Notes: generated by a model not told the origin, from the letters alone. 34,662 bases of DNA from an uncultured Planctomycetaceae bacterium (GCA_903951635.1 CAJBCV010000049.1:1-34662), one strand, 5' to 3'; counted from the stretch's first letter, positions 20,995-28,453 are shown. A program made the numbers and translations.

Positions 20995-21597
20995 GTGTCT
21001 GACATCCCCCACACGAACCTTGGCCTCCTCGATCGGCTCCGTGAATCGCCCGACGATCCTGAGGCGTGGGCCGAGTTTGTCGATCTCTACTCCGCTCCGG
21101 TCCTCCGCTGGTGCCGCTCCCATGGCCTCCAGCCTGCGGACGCCGCCGATGTCGCCCAGGATGTCCTCGTCCGCTACTGGAAGCGGTCGAAGCGGTTTCA
21201 TCACGATCCCTCCTTTCGCTTCCGCGCCTACCTGCGGCGGATGGTGGTGGGAGCGGTGTCGGATTGGCACGCGCAGCGGAGCGTCAAGCACGCCGGGGCC
21301 GCCCTGGGGGCGAAGCACGATCGGCTGGCCGACCTTCCGGCGCGCGAGGATCTCGCCGACCGGCTCGAGGAGGCTCACGACGCCCAACTCGCGGCCCGGG
21401 CGGTGGATGCGGTTCGGTCCCGTGTCCGGCCGACCACCTGGCGGGCGTTCCAACTCCAGGTGGTGGAGGGGAAGCGGGGCACGGAGGTGGCCCGGGAACT
21501 CGGGCTCAAGGTCAACGCCGTCTACGTCGCCCGTCACAACGTCACGCAGATGCTCCGCGCCGTGGCGCAGTCGTTGGCATCGGGGAGTCGCCCGTGA
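20995..21597 (+). CDS. ECF-type RNA polymerase sigma factor, first copy (kinase-linked)
   Basis: 200 residues. Region 2 is about 24-64 (EAWAEFVDLYSAPVLRWC, GLQPADAADVAQDVLVRYWK) and region 4 about 145-190 (RPTTWRAFQLQVVEGK, GTEVARELGLKVNAVYVARHNV). There is no sigma-3 domain, as in ECF factors. The start is inferred: GTG 20995 has no clear ribosome binding site, but it gives 10 residues before the first LL motif, exactly as ATG 28528 does in the paralogue at 28528-29139. Its stop overlaps the kinase start as GTGA, so the pair is translationally coupled. Planctomycete ECF factors genetically tied to Ser/Thr kinases (ECF-STK groups) are known; the kinase presumably replaces an anti-sigma factor. 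Targets are unknown; see the element upstream of the neighbouring surface genes. Confidence 0.87.
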   Translation: MSDIPHTNLGLLDRLRESPDDPEAWAEFVDLYSAPVLRWCRSHGLQPADAADVAQDVLVRYWKRSKRFHHDPSFRFRAYLRRMVVGAVSDWHAQRSVKHAGAALGAKHDRLADLPAREDLADRLEEAHDAQLAARAVDAVRSRVRPTTWRAFQLQVVEGKRGTEVARELGLKVNAVYVARHNVTQMLRAVAQSLASGSRP

Positions 21598-24173
21598 ATC
21601 GTGGTGCCCAGCCCGGGCCTGCCGGGGAGGGCGCCATCACGCGTGCCTTTCGGGAACGGCTCCGTGCCACGCCCCCCGACGTCATGCCCGGCATCGATGG
21701 AGTGCCGGCCTTTCCGCCGCAGATCCCGGGGCTAGCCGACCTCGTGGCGGTGGGGCGCGGCGGAACGGGCATCGTCTACCGGGCGCGTGACATCACCACC
21801 GCGGAGACGGTCGCCGTCAAGGTGCTCCTCGCCGCGGCGGCGCTCTCGCCATCAGCCCGGGCCCGTGCGCGGCGTGAGGGAGAGATCCTCGCGACCCTCG
21901 ATCATCCCAATATCGTGCGTGTGCTCTCGTCGGGGGAGCTTCGCAGTTCCCCGGGCTGGCCCGATGGCGTTCCCTATCTCGTCATGGAATGGCTTGCGGG
22001 GGGGACGCTCCAGCGTTTGAGCGGCGAGCGGGCGCTGCCGGCCCCCGAGGCTGCCCGGATGGTCCGAGACCTAACGCGGGTGCTGGAGAAGGTCCATGGG
22101 AGGGGGATCGTCCATCGCGATCTCAAGCCGGCCAACGTCGTGCTTGTCGAAGGCGCTGGGGAAGCCGGTCCGCTCGTTCCGAAACTCGTCGACTTCGGAT
22201 TGGCGCGCGACGAGCAGGGAGCGACCGGCCTCACCCCTTCCAGCGGAGTCATCGGCACACCGGAATACATGGCCCCGGAACAGGCGGGGGTGAACGATCC
22301 GCTCGTCATGGTCAGCCCCGCCACCGATATCCATGGCCTCGGGGGCATCCTCTTTTTCCTCCTCTTCGGCCGCGCGCCCTACGACGCGAAGACGGTGCCG
22401 GAGGCATTCGCTCGGGTCGTGGCGGGCAACGTCGATTGGCCGACGGGGTGGACGCAGCAGCTTTCAGCCGACCTCCGCACGATTCTGGAGACGTGCCTCG
22501 AACGCCTGCCGGCACGCCGCTATCCCTCCGCCGGCGCCCTCGCCGACGACCTCGATCGCTTTCTTGACGGTCGGCCGATCGCGGCCCGACGGCGGCCTTG
22601 GCTGGAGCGCGTCGCGCGGGAGATCGGTCGCCATCCTGTCGTGGCCGTCGCAGCGTTGCTCGGTGGGCTGTTCGTGGCGACGTGGGGCGTCGGCCTGTGG
22701 ACGCACACAGCCCGGCTCGAGCAGGTCCGTCAATCGGCGGCGGCCGCCGAGGCGTTCACGCGAGCCTCGCTCGAGCGGCTGTCGGGCGACGCGCTCAAAC
22801 GAATGATGGCCCGTGGTCCAGCGCTCGACGGCGTCGATCTCGCGTACCTCCGCGGGGTGCGCACGCTGTTGCGGGAATCTCCATCGAGGGCTCATCCTCC
22901 TGTGGATCTGCTGTTTCGCATCGATGGACTACGGCGCTTGGCAGCGGTTTTCAGCCGCACCGAGCGGATCGACGATGCGATCGAGTCTCTCCAGGAAGCG
23001 ATTGCGGCCTGCGGAGAATTGGAAACCTTGAAGGGCCAACGCGATGTCGCCTCCACGCTGCGATTCGAGATCCTGAGGGAGGAGTCGACGATCCTCATCA
23101 ACTCCAATCGCATCGCTGCGGCGGAGCCGGTCCTCAGGAAGGCGCTCGGGATCGGCGATGGCTGGCCAAGACCGCTCTCGACGGAGCGGCAAGTCGCCAT
23201 CAATGAAGCCCGCACCGACCTCGCCTACGCGATCAGCCGCCTGGGGCGGAGCGACGAAGCCCTGGGCATCTTTGCCGAGGCTCTCGTCGACATGCGACAC
23301 ACGTCCGAGAGCCACCCCGATCATGTCGGCTGTCGGATAGCCGAACTCGTCGCCCTTTGCAATGCCGCGGCGGTGTCGCAGCAAGCGGGGCGCGCCGAGG
23401 AGCGGCGCGAACGACTCCGGGAGGTGGTGAGGCTTGCCGATGCGGCGATCGAGCGCTATCCGACGGAGCGCGAGGACTTTACGAAGAAGCTTGTCTTCGG
23501 GCTGGCGACCCTCGCCGACGCAGAGGCCGATGAGGGGCGCTTCGAGGAGAGCCTCGCGACGACCCGTCGACTCCAGGCTGAGGTCCGAGCCGGCCTGGAG
23601 GCGTTTGCAGACAAGACTCATTTCCGTGGCGAAGCGATCGAGGCGGCGATCCGGGAGGCTGTCGCCTTTCGGGGGCTCCATCGCCCGGATGCGGCACTTG
23701 GCGTGCTTGAATCCGCTCTGGAAGACGCACGGAGGCAGGTCGCTGAGGAGCCGGCGGTCTTCGTTCACGCGCAGCGATTGGTGAAGACGTGTCACCACTT
23801 GGGCCTGTTGCACGAGCAAGCCGGCCGACCGGCCGCGGCGATCGAGACGTACCAGGGCATCATCGAAGCGTTTGAGCCGTGGCGGGAGGCGCTCGATCGA
23901 CTGCCCGTGATCCGGCAGCTTTGCGCCGGCGCCCACGGACGAATCGGAACGCTCCTCCGCCTCCAAGGCGACCCTGCCGGGGCCGTGAAGCGATACCAGC
24001 AAGCCTTGGCCGACGCCGATCCGCCGCAGCGTCCGCCGATCCTCATCCATCTGGCAGCGACGGCCGTCGAGGTGGGAGACACCGCGGTTGCTCGACAAGC
24101 CGCCGAAGAGGCGCTGCTCGATCCCTCGGCCGCCACCGCCGCTCATCAGATCCTCAACCGGATCCCCGACTGA
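21594..24173 (+). CDS. Membrane Ser/Thr kinase with TPR-like C-terminal half, partner of first ECF factor
   Basis: 859 residues from GTG 21594 (GGGGAG 6 nt upstream, overlapping the sigma stop). Complete Hanks-type kinase: Gly loop GRGGTG 54-59, Lys76, HRDLKPAN 174-181, DFG 200-202, GTPEYMAPEQ near 221. One transmembrane helix (about 348-369) separates it from a roughly 490-residue helical region with TPR-like repeats (IDDAIESLQEAIAAC, SDEALGIFAEAL, AGAVKRYQQALADA), which by single-pass topology would be outside the cytoplasmic membrane. It probably senses an extracytoplasmic signal and phosphorylates the coupled sigma factor or its partners. A paralogue in the same arrangement is at 29117-31741. 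Ends before a strong hairpin shared with the convergent PEP-CTERM gene. Confidence 0.91.
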   Translation: MNRGAQPGPAGEGAITRAFRERLRATPPDVMPGIDGVPAFPPQIPGLADLVAVGRGGTGIVYRARDITTAETVAVKVLLAAAALSPSARARARREGEILATLDHPNIVRVLSSGELRSSPGWPDGVPYLVMEWLAGGTLQRLSGERALPAPEAARMVRDLTRVLEKVHGRGIVHRDLKPANVVLVEGAGEAGPLVPKLVDFGLARDEQGATGLTPSSGVIGTPEYMAPEQAGVNDPLVMVSPATDIHGLGGILFFLLFGRAPYDAKTVPEAFARVVAGNVDWPTGWTQQLSADLRTILETCLERLPARRYPSAGALADDLDRFLDGRPIAARRRPWLERVAREIGRHPVVAVAALLGGLFVATWGVGLWTHTARLEQVRQSAAAAEAFTRASLERLSGDALKRMMARGPALDGVDLAYLRGVRTLLRESPSRAHPPVDLLFRIDGLRRLAAVFSRTERIDDAIESLQEAIAACGELETLKGQRDVASTLRFEILREESTILINSNRIAAAEPVLRKALGIGDGWPRPLSTERQVAINEARTDLAYAISRLGRSDEALGIFAEALVDMRHTSESHPDHVGCRIAELVALCNAAAVSQQAGRAEERRERLREVVRLADAAIERYPTEREDFTKKLVFGLATLADAEADEGRFEESLATTRRLQAEVRAGLEAFADKTHFRGEAIEAAIREAVAFRGLHRPDAALGVLESALEDARRQVAEEPAVFVHAQRLVKTCHHLGLLHEQAGRPAAAIETYQGIIEAFEPWREALDRLPVIRQLCAGAHGRIGTLLRLQGDPAGAVKRYQQALADADPPQRPPILIHLAATAVEVGDTAVARQAAEEALLDPSAATAAHQILNRIPD

Positions 24174-24211
24174 GGCCGCCGCCGCCGATTCCCGTCGCTT
24201 ACCAACCGCGA

Positions 24212-24247
24212 GCGGCCGCGGGCCGAAGAACTCGGACCCGCGGCCGC
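24212..24247. terminator. Long GC hairpin, copy 1, between kinase 1 and PEP-CTERM gene 1
   Basis: GCGGCCGCGGG (24212-24222) and CCCGCGGCCGC (24237-24247) form a perfect 11-bp stem; inside it CCGA and TCGG pair further, leaving one bulged A and a small loop. Almost the same sequence, loop included, recurs at 25310-25344. Placed between convergent genes, it can serve both. Confidence 0.75.
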
Positions 24248-24257
24248 AGGGTCAGCC

Positions 24258-24271
24258 GGCCCTCGCGGGCC
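24258..24271 (-). terminator. Stop-proximal hairpin of PEP-CTERM gene 1
   Basis: GGCCC-TCGC-GGGCC, a 5-bp stem with tetraloop, 13 bases past the minus-strand stop at 24285. Equivalent hairpins with different stem sequences occupy the same place after the other two PEP-CTERM genes. Confidence 0.55.
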
Positions 24272-24284
24272 TTGAGTGCCACGC

Positions 24285-24383
24285 TCAGGCGCGGATCCGC
24301 CGCGCGCGGCGCTCGAGGAGCCCGAGAGCGCCCGCCACGAGCGCGAGCACGCTCGACGCCCCGGCCGGATCGATCTCGGGAAC
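24285..24383 (-). repeat. 3' sorting-signal cassette, copy 1
   Basis: The 99 bases encoding the last 32 residues (VPEIDPAGASSV...) plus stop are highly similar in DNA to 25464-25562 and 26422-26520, while the upstream parts of the three genes are unrelated. Similarity weakens but continues past the stop. Confidence 0.75.
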
Positions 24384-25061
24384 GGCGGAAAGCACGGTCA
24401 GTTCCGAAGACATCCCGAACATCGGCATCGTGTACGAGCCGTCCGTGTTGTCGTAATCGAGAAACCCGCCAGTGGAGTTGCTGTCACCATGTTCTGTGTA
24501 GCTGCCCGACCCGAGTTCATAGCCCGAGTAGGTCGTGCCGTCATTGATCGACCCGGTCCAGACGTAATTGTTGTTGACGATCCCGTCGATCGTCAGATCG
24601 ATTTTCGTCCGCGGCGGCCCCTGCAGAAGACTCCCCGACCAGAAGCCATCGGTGTTGGTCGTGAGGTCGTTGGCAACACGGGTGCCGTCGACGAGATAGA
24701 TGGCCACCGCCGTGCCGTAGCCGCCGACGTTGTCGCGGGCGTTGACGGTGGCGGTCGAGCCGATGGCTTTCCAAGACACGACCGAGTTGCCGTAGGTCGC
24801 CCCCCCGGCTTCCGTCGCCACGAACGTGTTGTAGGTGTCGATGTCAGTCGATGTCGCGTCGATCGCCCCCGACGAGCCGTAGATTTCGCCAGACGTCACG
24901 AAGACAAACCGGAAGCGATCGCCAGGATTCAGGCCTGCCGGGGTTTGAAGGGAGACAGGCAAGGCCTGGGCTGAAGCCCCGAACATCGCGGCGATCGACA
25001 AGACCGCCGCTCCGGCCGCCTTGCGGATGGAGCAGAAGGGCATCGAAAAAAGAGATTGCAT
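24285..25061 (-). CDS. Exported PEP-CTERM-type surface protein 1 (TSADI-type domain)
   Basis: 258 residues from ATG 25061. The N-terminus (SIRKAAGAAVLSIAAMFGASAQA) is a signal peptide. The body (FRFVFVTSGEIYGSSGAID, then ATSTDIDTYNTFV, VSWKAIGSTATVNARDNVG, VAIYLVDGTRVANDL) resembles a domain I recall in planctomycete and cyanobacterial PEP-CTERM proteins; function unknown. The C-terminus is VPEIDPAGASSV, then a hydrophobic helix (LALVAGALGLL) and an Arg-rich end (ERRARRIRA): the planctomycete form of the PEP-CTERM signal, cut and anchored by an exosortase. The start is not marked by a strong ribosome binding site; ATG 25043 is an alternative. A conserved promoter-like element lies about 125 bases upstream. 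Confidence 0.82.
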   Translation of the reverse strand: MQSLFSMPFCSIRKAAGAAVLSIAAMFGASAQALPVSLQTPAGLNPGDRFRFVFVTSGEIYGSSGAIDATSTDIDTYNTFVATEAGGATYGNSVVSWKAIGSTATVNARDNVGGYGTAVAIYLVDGTRVANDLTTNTDGFWSGSLLQGPPRTKIDLTIDGIVNNNYVWTGSINDGTTYSGYELGSGSYTEHGDSNSTGGFLDYDNTDGSYTMPMFGMSSELTVLSAVPEIDPAGASSVLALVAGALGLLERRARRIRA

Positions 25062-25181
25062 GGGGTGCACCCTGAGGGAAGTTGTGCGTGGAATCCCAGT
25101 GGCCGTCTGCCCGATTGCCGGGAGATCAACCGCCGAAAGACCGTTCCACACTCGAACCAAGGCGATGCGCGATGCACCGCC

Positions 25182-25230
25182 CTCTACCCTCTATTTCCCC
25201 CCTTGGAATCAAACCCTTACAGCGCGCGAT
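25182..25230 (-). promoter_or_regulatory. Conserved promoter-like element, copy 1
   Basis: Minus strand: GCGCTGTAAGGGTT, then after a variable stretch GGGGGGAAATAGAGGG and TAGAGGG. From the end of TGTAAGGG to AAATAGAGG is 17 bases, the same as in copies 2 and 3. It lies about 125 bases before the start of PEP-CTERM gene 1. Upstream, an A-rich stretch with TTCGAA is shared with copy 2. Confidence 0.6.
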
Positions 25231-25309
25231 GCTTTTTCTTCGAAATCGGTCCTCCCGGGTGCTTTTCCTGGGAAGGCCGGCAAGCCAGGGGGGGAGTCAT
25301 GAACCACAA

Positions 25310-25344
25310 GCGGCCGCGGGCCGAAGGACTCGGACCGCGGCCGC
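25310..25344 (-). terminator. Long GC hairpin, copy 2, after PEP-CTERM gene 2
   Basis: GCGGCCGCGG (25310-25319) and CCGCGGCCGC (25335-25344) form the stem; the interior CCGA...TCGG pair and loop are nearly identical to copy 1 at 24212-24247 (one substitution and a one-base length change). Confidence 0.7.
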
Positions 25345-25392
25345 AGGGGTGGAGTGCCGCCTGGTCGGGCCGCCGCGCGGGGGAGTGTCAGG

Positions 25393-25562
25393 GCGCCCCG
25401 CCCGGCGGCGTGTTGAGACGTCTCTTTCCGGCCAGCGGGCCCTCGTGGGCCCGAGAGCCACGATCAGGCGAGCATCCGCCGCACACGACGCTCGAGGAGG
25501 CCGAGGGCGCCGGCCACGAGGGCCATCACGCTCGACGCACCGGCCGGATCGATCTCGGGAAC
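25393..25562 (-). repeat. 3' cassette, copy 2 (sorting tail plus downstream region)
   Basis: Includes the 32-codon sorting tail and stop (25464-25562) and about 70 bases downstream. The downstream part shares a block beginning GCGCCCCGCCCGGCGGCGTG with 26360 onward, and GAGAGCCACGATCAGGCGAG spans the stop in both copies. Confidence 0.72.
25436..25453 (-). terminator. Stop-proximal hairpin of PEP-CTERM gene 2
   Basis: CGGGCCC-TCGT-GGGCCCG, a 7-bp stem with tetraloop, 10 bases past the minus-strand stop at 25464; structurally equivalent to 24258-24271 and 26395-26410. Confidence 0.58.
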
Positions 25563-26129
25563 GGCGGCGGCCGTCGCGGTGATCTCCATGATCCGGGGAT
25601 TGTTCGCCGACGACAGTGGCGTCGACCAACTCGAGGTTCCGTAGTTGTAGTTCGAGTAGTACTGGGAGGTGTTGCCGAGGTCTCCGACGGAGTATCCGGA
25701 TGCGGACCAACTGACACCGCCGCCGGCGGGATCGGTGAAAACGGCCATGTAGTAGCTCGTCAGCGGCGTCAGCGCGATGTTGAGCCCGGAATAGGTGACC
25801 AGGCCGAGGGTGTTGGGCAGGTTCGACATGCTGCCGGAGTAGACGGTCGCGACCTGGGTCGTTGGGGCGTGTGAAACCGCGTCGGAGCCCCAGATGGAGA
25901 CGGAGTAGTTCCCGGGCGGCTGGGGGTAGTTGTTGCTGAGCTTGAGGACGACGCTCGTGATCGTCGAACCGGTGGCCGTCGTCGTGAACGACTGCGATTG
26001 GCCGTTGCCGCCTCCGCTCGTGTTGAAGTACTGCGACCCGGCGGAGAGGCTGTCGTAGATGAGTCCGGCTGGAGCGGGGCTGGCAGCGAGGGCTGCGGCG
26101 ACCACCAGCGGGGCGAACGAGAAACGCAT
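25464..26129 (-). CDS. Exported PEP-CTERM-type surface protein 2 (choice-of-anchor-R-like)
   Basis: 221 residues. Signal peptide MRFSFAPLVVAAALAASPAPAG. The body is a beta-sandwich-like, Ser/Thr/Tyr-rich domain (SQSFTTTATGSTITSVVLKL, GNYSVSIWGSDAV, LTPLTSYYMAVFTD) that fits the 'choice-of-anchor R' type found in proteins with interchangeable C-terminal anchors. The last 32 residues are the sorting tail VPEIDPAGASSV / MALVAGALGLLERR / VRRMLA. It is probably exported and processed by an exosortase at the outer surface; no enzyme motif. ATG 26129 has AAGGA 8 nt upstream. Element copy 2 lies about 66 bases before the start, giving a short leader. Few charged residues outside the tail. Confidence 0.85.
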   Translation of the reverse strand: MRFSFAPLVVAAALAASPAPAGLIYDSLSAGSQYFNTSGGGNGQSQSFTTTATGSTITSVVLKLSNNYPQPPGNYSVSIWGSDAVSHAPTTQVATVYSGSMSNLPNTLGLVTYSGLNIALTPLTSYYMAVFTDPAGGGVSWSASGYSVGDLGNTSQYYSNYNYGTSSWSTPLSSANNPRIMEITATAAAVPEIDPAGASSVMALVAGALGLLERRVRRMLA

Positions 26130-26185
26130 GGAGCGGATCCTTGGGGAGGAGGGAACAAAAGGAATCGGGCGACGAGCGAAAACCC

Positions 26186-26237
26186 GTCTCCCTACCCTCT
26201 ATTTCCCCCCTTTGCGTCAAACCCTTACAGCGCCCGA
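26186..26237 (-). promoter_or_regulatory. Conserved promoter-like element, copy 2
   Basis: Minus strand: GCGCTGTAAGGGTT...GGGGGGAAATAGAGGG then TAGGGAGAC, with the same 17-base distance between TGTAAGGG and AAATAGAGG as copies 1 and 3. The A-rich tract with TTCGAA upstream (26238-26258) matches copy 1. Confidence 0.62.
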
Positions 26238-26342
26238 TTCTCTTTTTTCGAAATCGGTCCTCGGCGGCGCCTGCACCGGGGATGTTGCCAGGGAGCAAGG
26301 CAAGCCGGCAGAAAAACGTGGCCATCAACACAACCGGCCGCG

Positions 26343-26371
26343 CGGGCGGGACGCGAGCAGCGCCCCGCCCG
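26343..26371 (-). terminator. Hairpin downstream of PEP-CTERM gene 3
   Basis: CGGGCGGG (26343-26350) and CCCGCCCG (26364-26371) can form an 8-bp stem. It occupies the position of the long hairpins after genes 1 and 2 but has a different sequence. Confidence 0.4.
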
Positions 26372-26520
26372 GCGGCGTGTCGAGACGATTCTTTCCGGCC
26401 AGCCGGCCGGGAGAGCCACGATCAGGCGAGCTTCCGCCGAGCGCGACGCTCGAGGAGCCCGAGGGCGCCGGCCACGAGGGCGAGCACGCTCGACGCCCCG
26501 GCCGGATCGATCTCCGGAAC
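26360..26520 (-). repeat. 3' cassette, copy 3 (sorting tail plus downstream region)
   Basis: Counterpart of 25393-25562: the block beginning GCGCCCCGCCCGGCGGCGTG, then TCTTTCCGGCCAG, then GAGAGCCACGATCAGGCGAG across the stop, then the 32-codon sorting tail. Confidence 0.72.
26395..26410 (-). terminator. Stop-proximal hairpin of PEP-CTERM gene 3
   Basis: CCGGCC-AGCC-GGCCGG, a 6-bp stem with tetraloop, 11 bases past the minus-strand stop at 26422. Stem bases differ from those after genes 1 and 2 while pairing is kept. Confidence 0.55.
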
Positions 26521-28311
26521 GGCCGACAGCACGGCGATCTGGTGAAGGCCGAGATAGTCGTAATCGATGAGCATCCCCAGCGGCAGGTTTTCCACGGTGG
26601 CAAACGTGCCGGCCAGGGTTCCGTACGAGGCGAAGACGTAGGGCTGGTTGAGCCAGCCGGAGAATCCGACGTCGAAGTGGAGCGTGGTGTCGGCGATGTT
26701 GAGGAGGCCGACGACGGAGACCCGGTCGATCGCGGCACCGGAGACATCGATGGCGAGCGTGCCGTGCTGGCCCAGAAACGGCGCGATGCTCGGCGCGAGG
26801 TCGAGATCGCCGTTGATGCTGAGCACCCCGATCGAACTGACGCTGCCCGCCCCCGGAGCGATCGTGCCGCCGGTGCCGACGAGCACATTCCCCCCCACCG
26901 TGCCGCCATCCCCGGCGAGTGTGCCACCGGCGCCGACGAGCGTCCGCGCCGCGGTGATGATGCCGCCGTCGTTGACGCGTGCCATGTTCCCCGTCCCGCC
27001 GGCTCGCGAGATGACGAGGTCAGACCCAGACGCGACGACGAGCTGCGAACCGGCGCCGGTGACAGTGAGCGTGTTACCGTTGCTCGAAGCGCCGTAGCCG
27101 ACGAAGGCATTGCCGCCGACGTTGATCACGCCGCCATCGGAGACCGTCAGGCTGTTCGAGCTGCCGTCGCCGCCGACGCGGAGCGAGCCCGAGATCGTCC
27201 ACGAACTTCCCGCCCCGGTCACTTCCGCGAGGTTGTTGTCGGCCCCGGCTTCGACGCCGAGCCGGCCGAGCACCGAGGTGACGACGGCGCCATTCTGGAT
27301 CCACAGCTCGCTGTTATCGCCCCCCTTGCCGACGACGATCGCCGCGTCGGTGGTGACCGTGCTCCCCGCGCCGTCGACGACGAGCATGTTCCGCTCGGCC
27401 CCGGCATTGGCACCGATGACGAGATCATTGCCCGCCCCGGTGACAGCCAGCGTGCCGACCCCCTGGGATCCGGTGTCGTAGCCGACGTAGACCGAGTTGT
27501 CGTCGCTGGCCAGGCCGACGGTGAACGGGCCAGTGACGGTCGCCGCTCCGCCCTCGAGCAAGTCGAGCTCGTTGCGGTCTGCGCCGACCGCGTTCCCGAC
27601 GGTCGTCGTCCCGGCGTTCAGCGCACCGCCGTTGAAGCCGACATAGTTGTCGGTGCCGCCGTCCCCGACGAGGAACGTCGTGGCGTTGATCGTGGCACTG
27701 GTTAGGGCATACATCGCGTTGGCGGTGGAGGTGGCCTGGCCGCCGATGGCGAGCGTGCCGGCGGTCATCGTGGCGCCAGCATCGACATAGAGCTCCGCGA
27801 GCGTGCCGTCCCAGCCGATGTTGAGCCGGTCGGTGACGGTCAGCGTCGATGTCGGGTTGAGATAGAGCTCGTTGCTGGTGGCATCCGCCGATGCCCCAAC
27901 CGTGCCGTTGGGGGTCGTCACCGCGGCGGTGTAGAGGCACAAGGCGGCGCTCGACTTGTCGATCCAGAGTTGGTCCGAGAGGGTCAGATCACCCGACTGG
28001 ATGGCGTAGAGGCCGTTGATGTAATCCCCGCCCTGGACGAAGAGCGTGTGGGCCAGAGCCCCGGTCCCGAGCGTGATCGCGTTGTTGCCGGCGGCGGGAA
28101 GCGGATTGGGGAGGGCGGCGTCGATCGTCGCGTCGGGGACGCCGTTGTCCCAATTGGAGGCATCGGACCAGTTCACCCAGGTGGCGCCGGTCCAAGTCGA
28201 AAGCGGGGTGGCCCGGGCTGCGGGGAGGGCCGTCCCGGCGATGGCCAAGGCGATGGCCGTGGCCGCGACGTGGGTGCGGGGCCGACGGAAAAAGCGGGAT
28301 CGGACGGTCAT
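26422..28311 (-). CDS. Exported PEP-CTERM-type beta-helix (autotransporter-repeat-like) protein 3
   Basis: 629 residues. The N-terminus is Arg-rich then hydrophobic (THVAATAIALAIAGTALPAARA), a signal peptide. WVNWSDASNWDNGVPD is the opening common to autotransporter-like PEP-CTERM proteins. From about residue 100 to 480 there are many short degenerate repeats of the type N-x-L-x-V-x(3)-G-(A/S)-x-(V/L)-x-(V/I)-G, rich in Gly, Ala, Thr, Asn and Val with almost no Lys: a parallel beta-helix. A jelly-roll-like segment (GTLAIDVSGAAIDRVSV) follows, then the 32-residue sorting tail VPEIDPAGASSV. Probably a large cell-surface or matrix protein. ATG 28311 gives the shortest plausible signal peptide; the ribosome binding site is weak. 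Longer open frame upstream is antisense to the sigma gene. Confidence 0.86.
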   Translation of the reverse strand: MTVRSRFFRRPRTHVAATAIALAIAGTALPAARATPLSTWTGATWVNWSDASNWDNGVPDATIDAALPNPLPAAGNNAITLGTGALAHTLFVQGGDYINGLYAIQSGDLTLSDQLWIDKSSAALCLYTAAVTTPNGTVGASADATSNELYLNPTSTLTVTDRLNIGWDGTLAELYVDAGATMTAGTLAIGGQATSTANAMYALTSATINATTFLVGDGGTDNYVGFNGGALNAGTTTVGNAVGADRNELDLLEGGAATVTGPFTVGLASDDNSVYVGYDTGSQGVGTLAVTGAGNDLVIGANAGAERNMLVVDGAGSTVTTDAAIVVGKGGDNSELWIQNGAVVTSVLGRLGVEAGADNNLAEVTGAGSSWTISGSLRVGGDGSSNSLTVSDGGVINVGGNAFVGYGASSNGNTLTVTGAGSQLVVASGSDLVISRAGGTGNMARVNDGGIITAARTLVGAGGTLAGDGGTVGGNVLVGTGGTIAPGAGSVSSIGVLSINGDLDLAPSIAPFLGQHGTLAIDVSGAAIDRVSVVGLLNIADTTLHFDVGFSGWLNQPYVFASYGTLAGTFATVENLPLGMLIDYDYLGLHQIAVLSAVPEIDPAGASSVLALVAGALGLLERRARRKLA

Positions 28312-28381
28312 GAGGGGGGCTTTCTTGGGTATGGCCGGCAATCGCCGGTCTGCGCAGAGGCCGATGGAAGCGGAATACAGG

Positions 28382-28433
28382 GTCTCCCTAACCTCTATTT
28401 CCCCCTTTTTGGCCCAACCCTTACAGCGCGCGA
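28382..28433 (-). promoter_or_regulatory. Conserved promoter-like element, copy 3
   Basis: Minus strand: GCGCTGTAAGGGTT...GGGGGAAATAGAGG then TTAGGGAGAC, with the same 17-base distance as copies 1 and 2. It ends about 80 bases before the start of PEP-CTERM gene 3 and lies back to back with the promoter region of the second sigma/kinase operon. Confidence 0.62.
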
Positions 28434-28453
28434 TGGGATTCCATAAAAAACCC

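Larger units (their letters stand above)
25062..25463. other. Intergenic region between PEP-CTERM genes 1 and 2
   Basis: 402 bases without a gene. From right to left, in the direction of minus-strand transcription, it holds the stop-proximal hairpin and long hairpin of gene 2 (25436-25453, 25310-25344), a T-rich tract with a TTCGAA palindrome (about 25231-25250), the promoter-like element of gene 1 (25182-25230), and about 120 bases of untranslated leader of gene 1. Confidence 0.6.

Noticed and set aside
26059..27705. Plus-strand frame opposite PEP-CTERM genes 2 and 3
   Set aside because: It spans two genes and their promoter region and has no signal or domain; antisense artefact.
24285..28311. 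Transposon or integron reading of the repeated ends
   Set aside because: There is no transposase, integrase, target-site duplication or terminal inverted repeat; the repeats are in direct orientation at promoter and 3' ends of genes.
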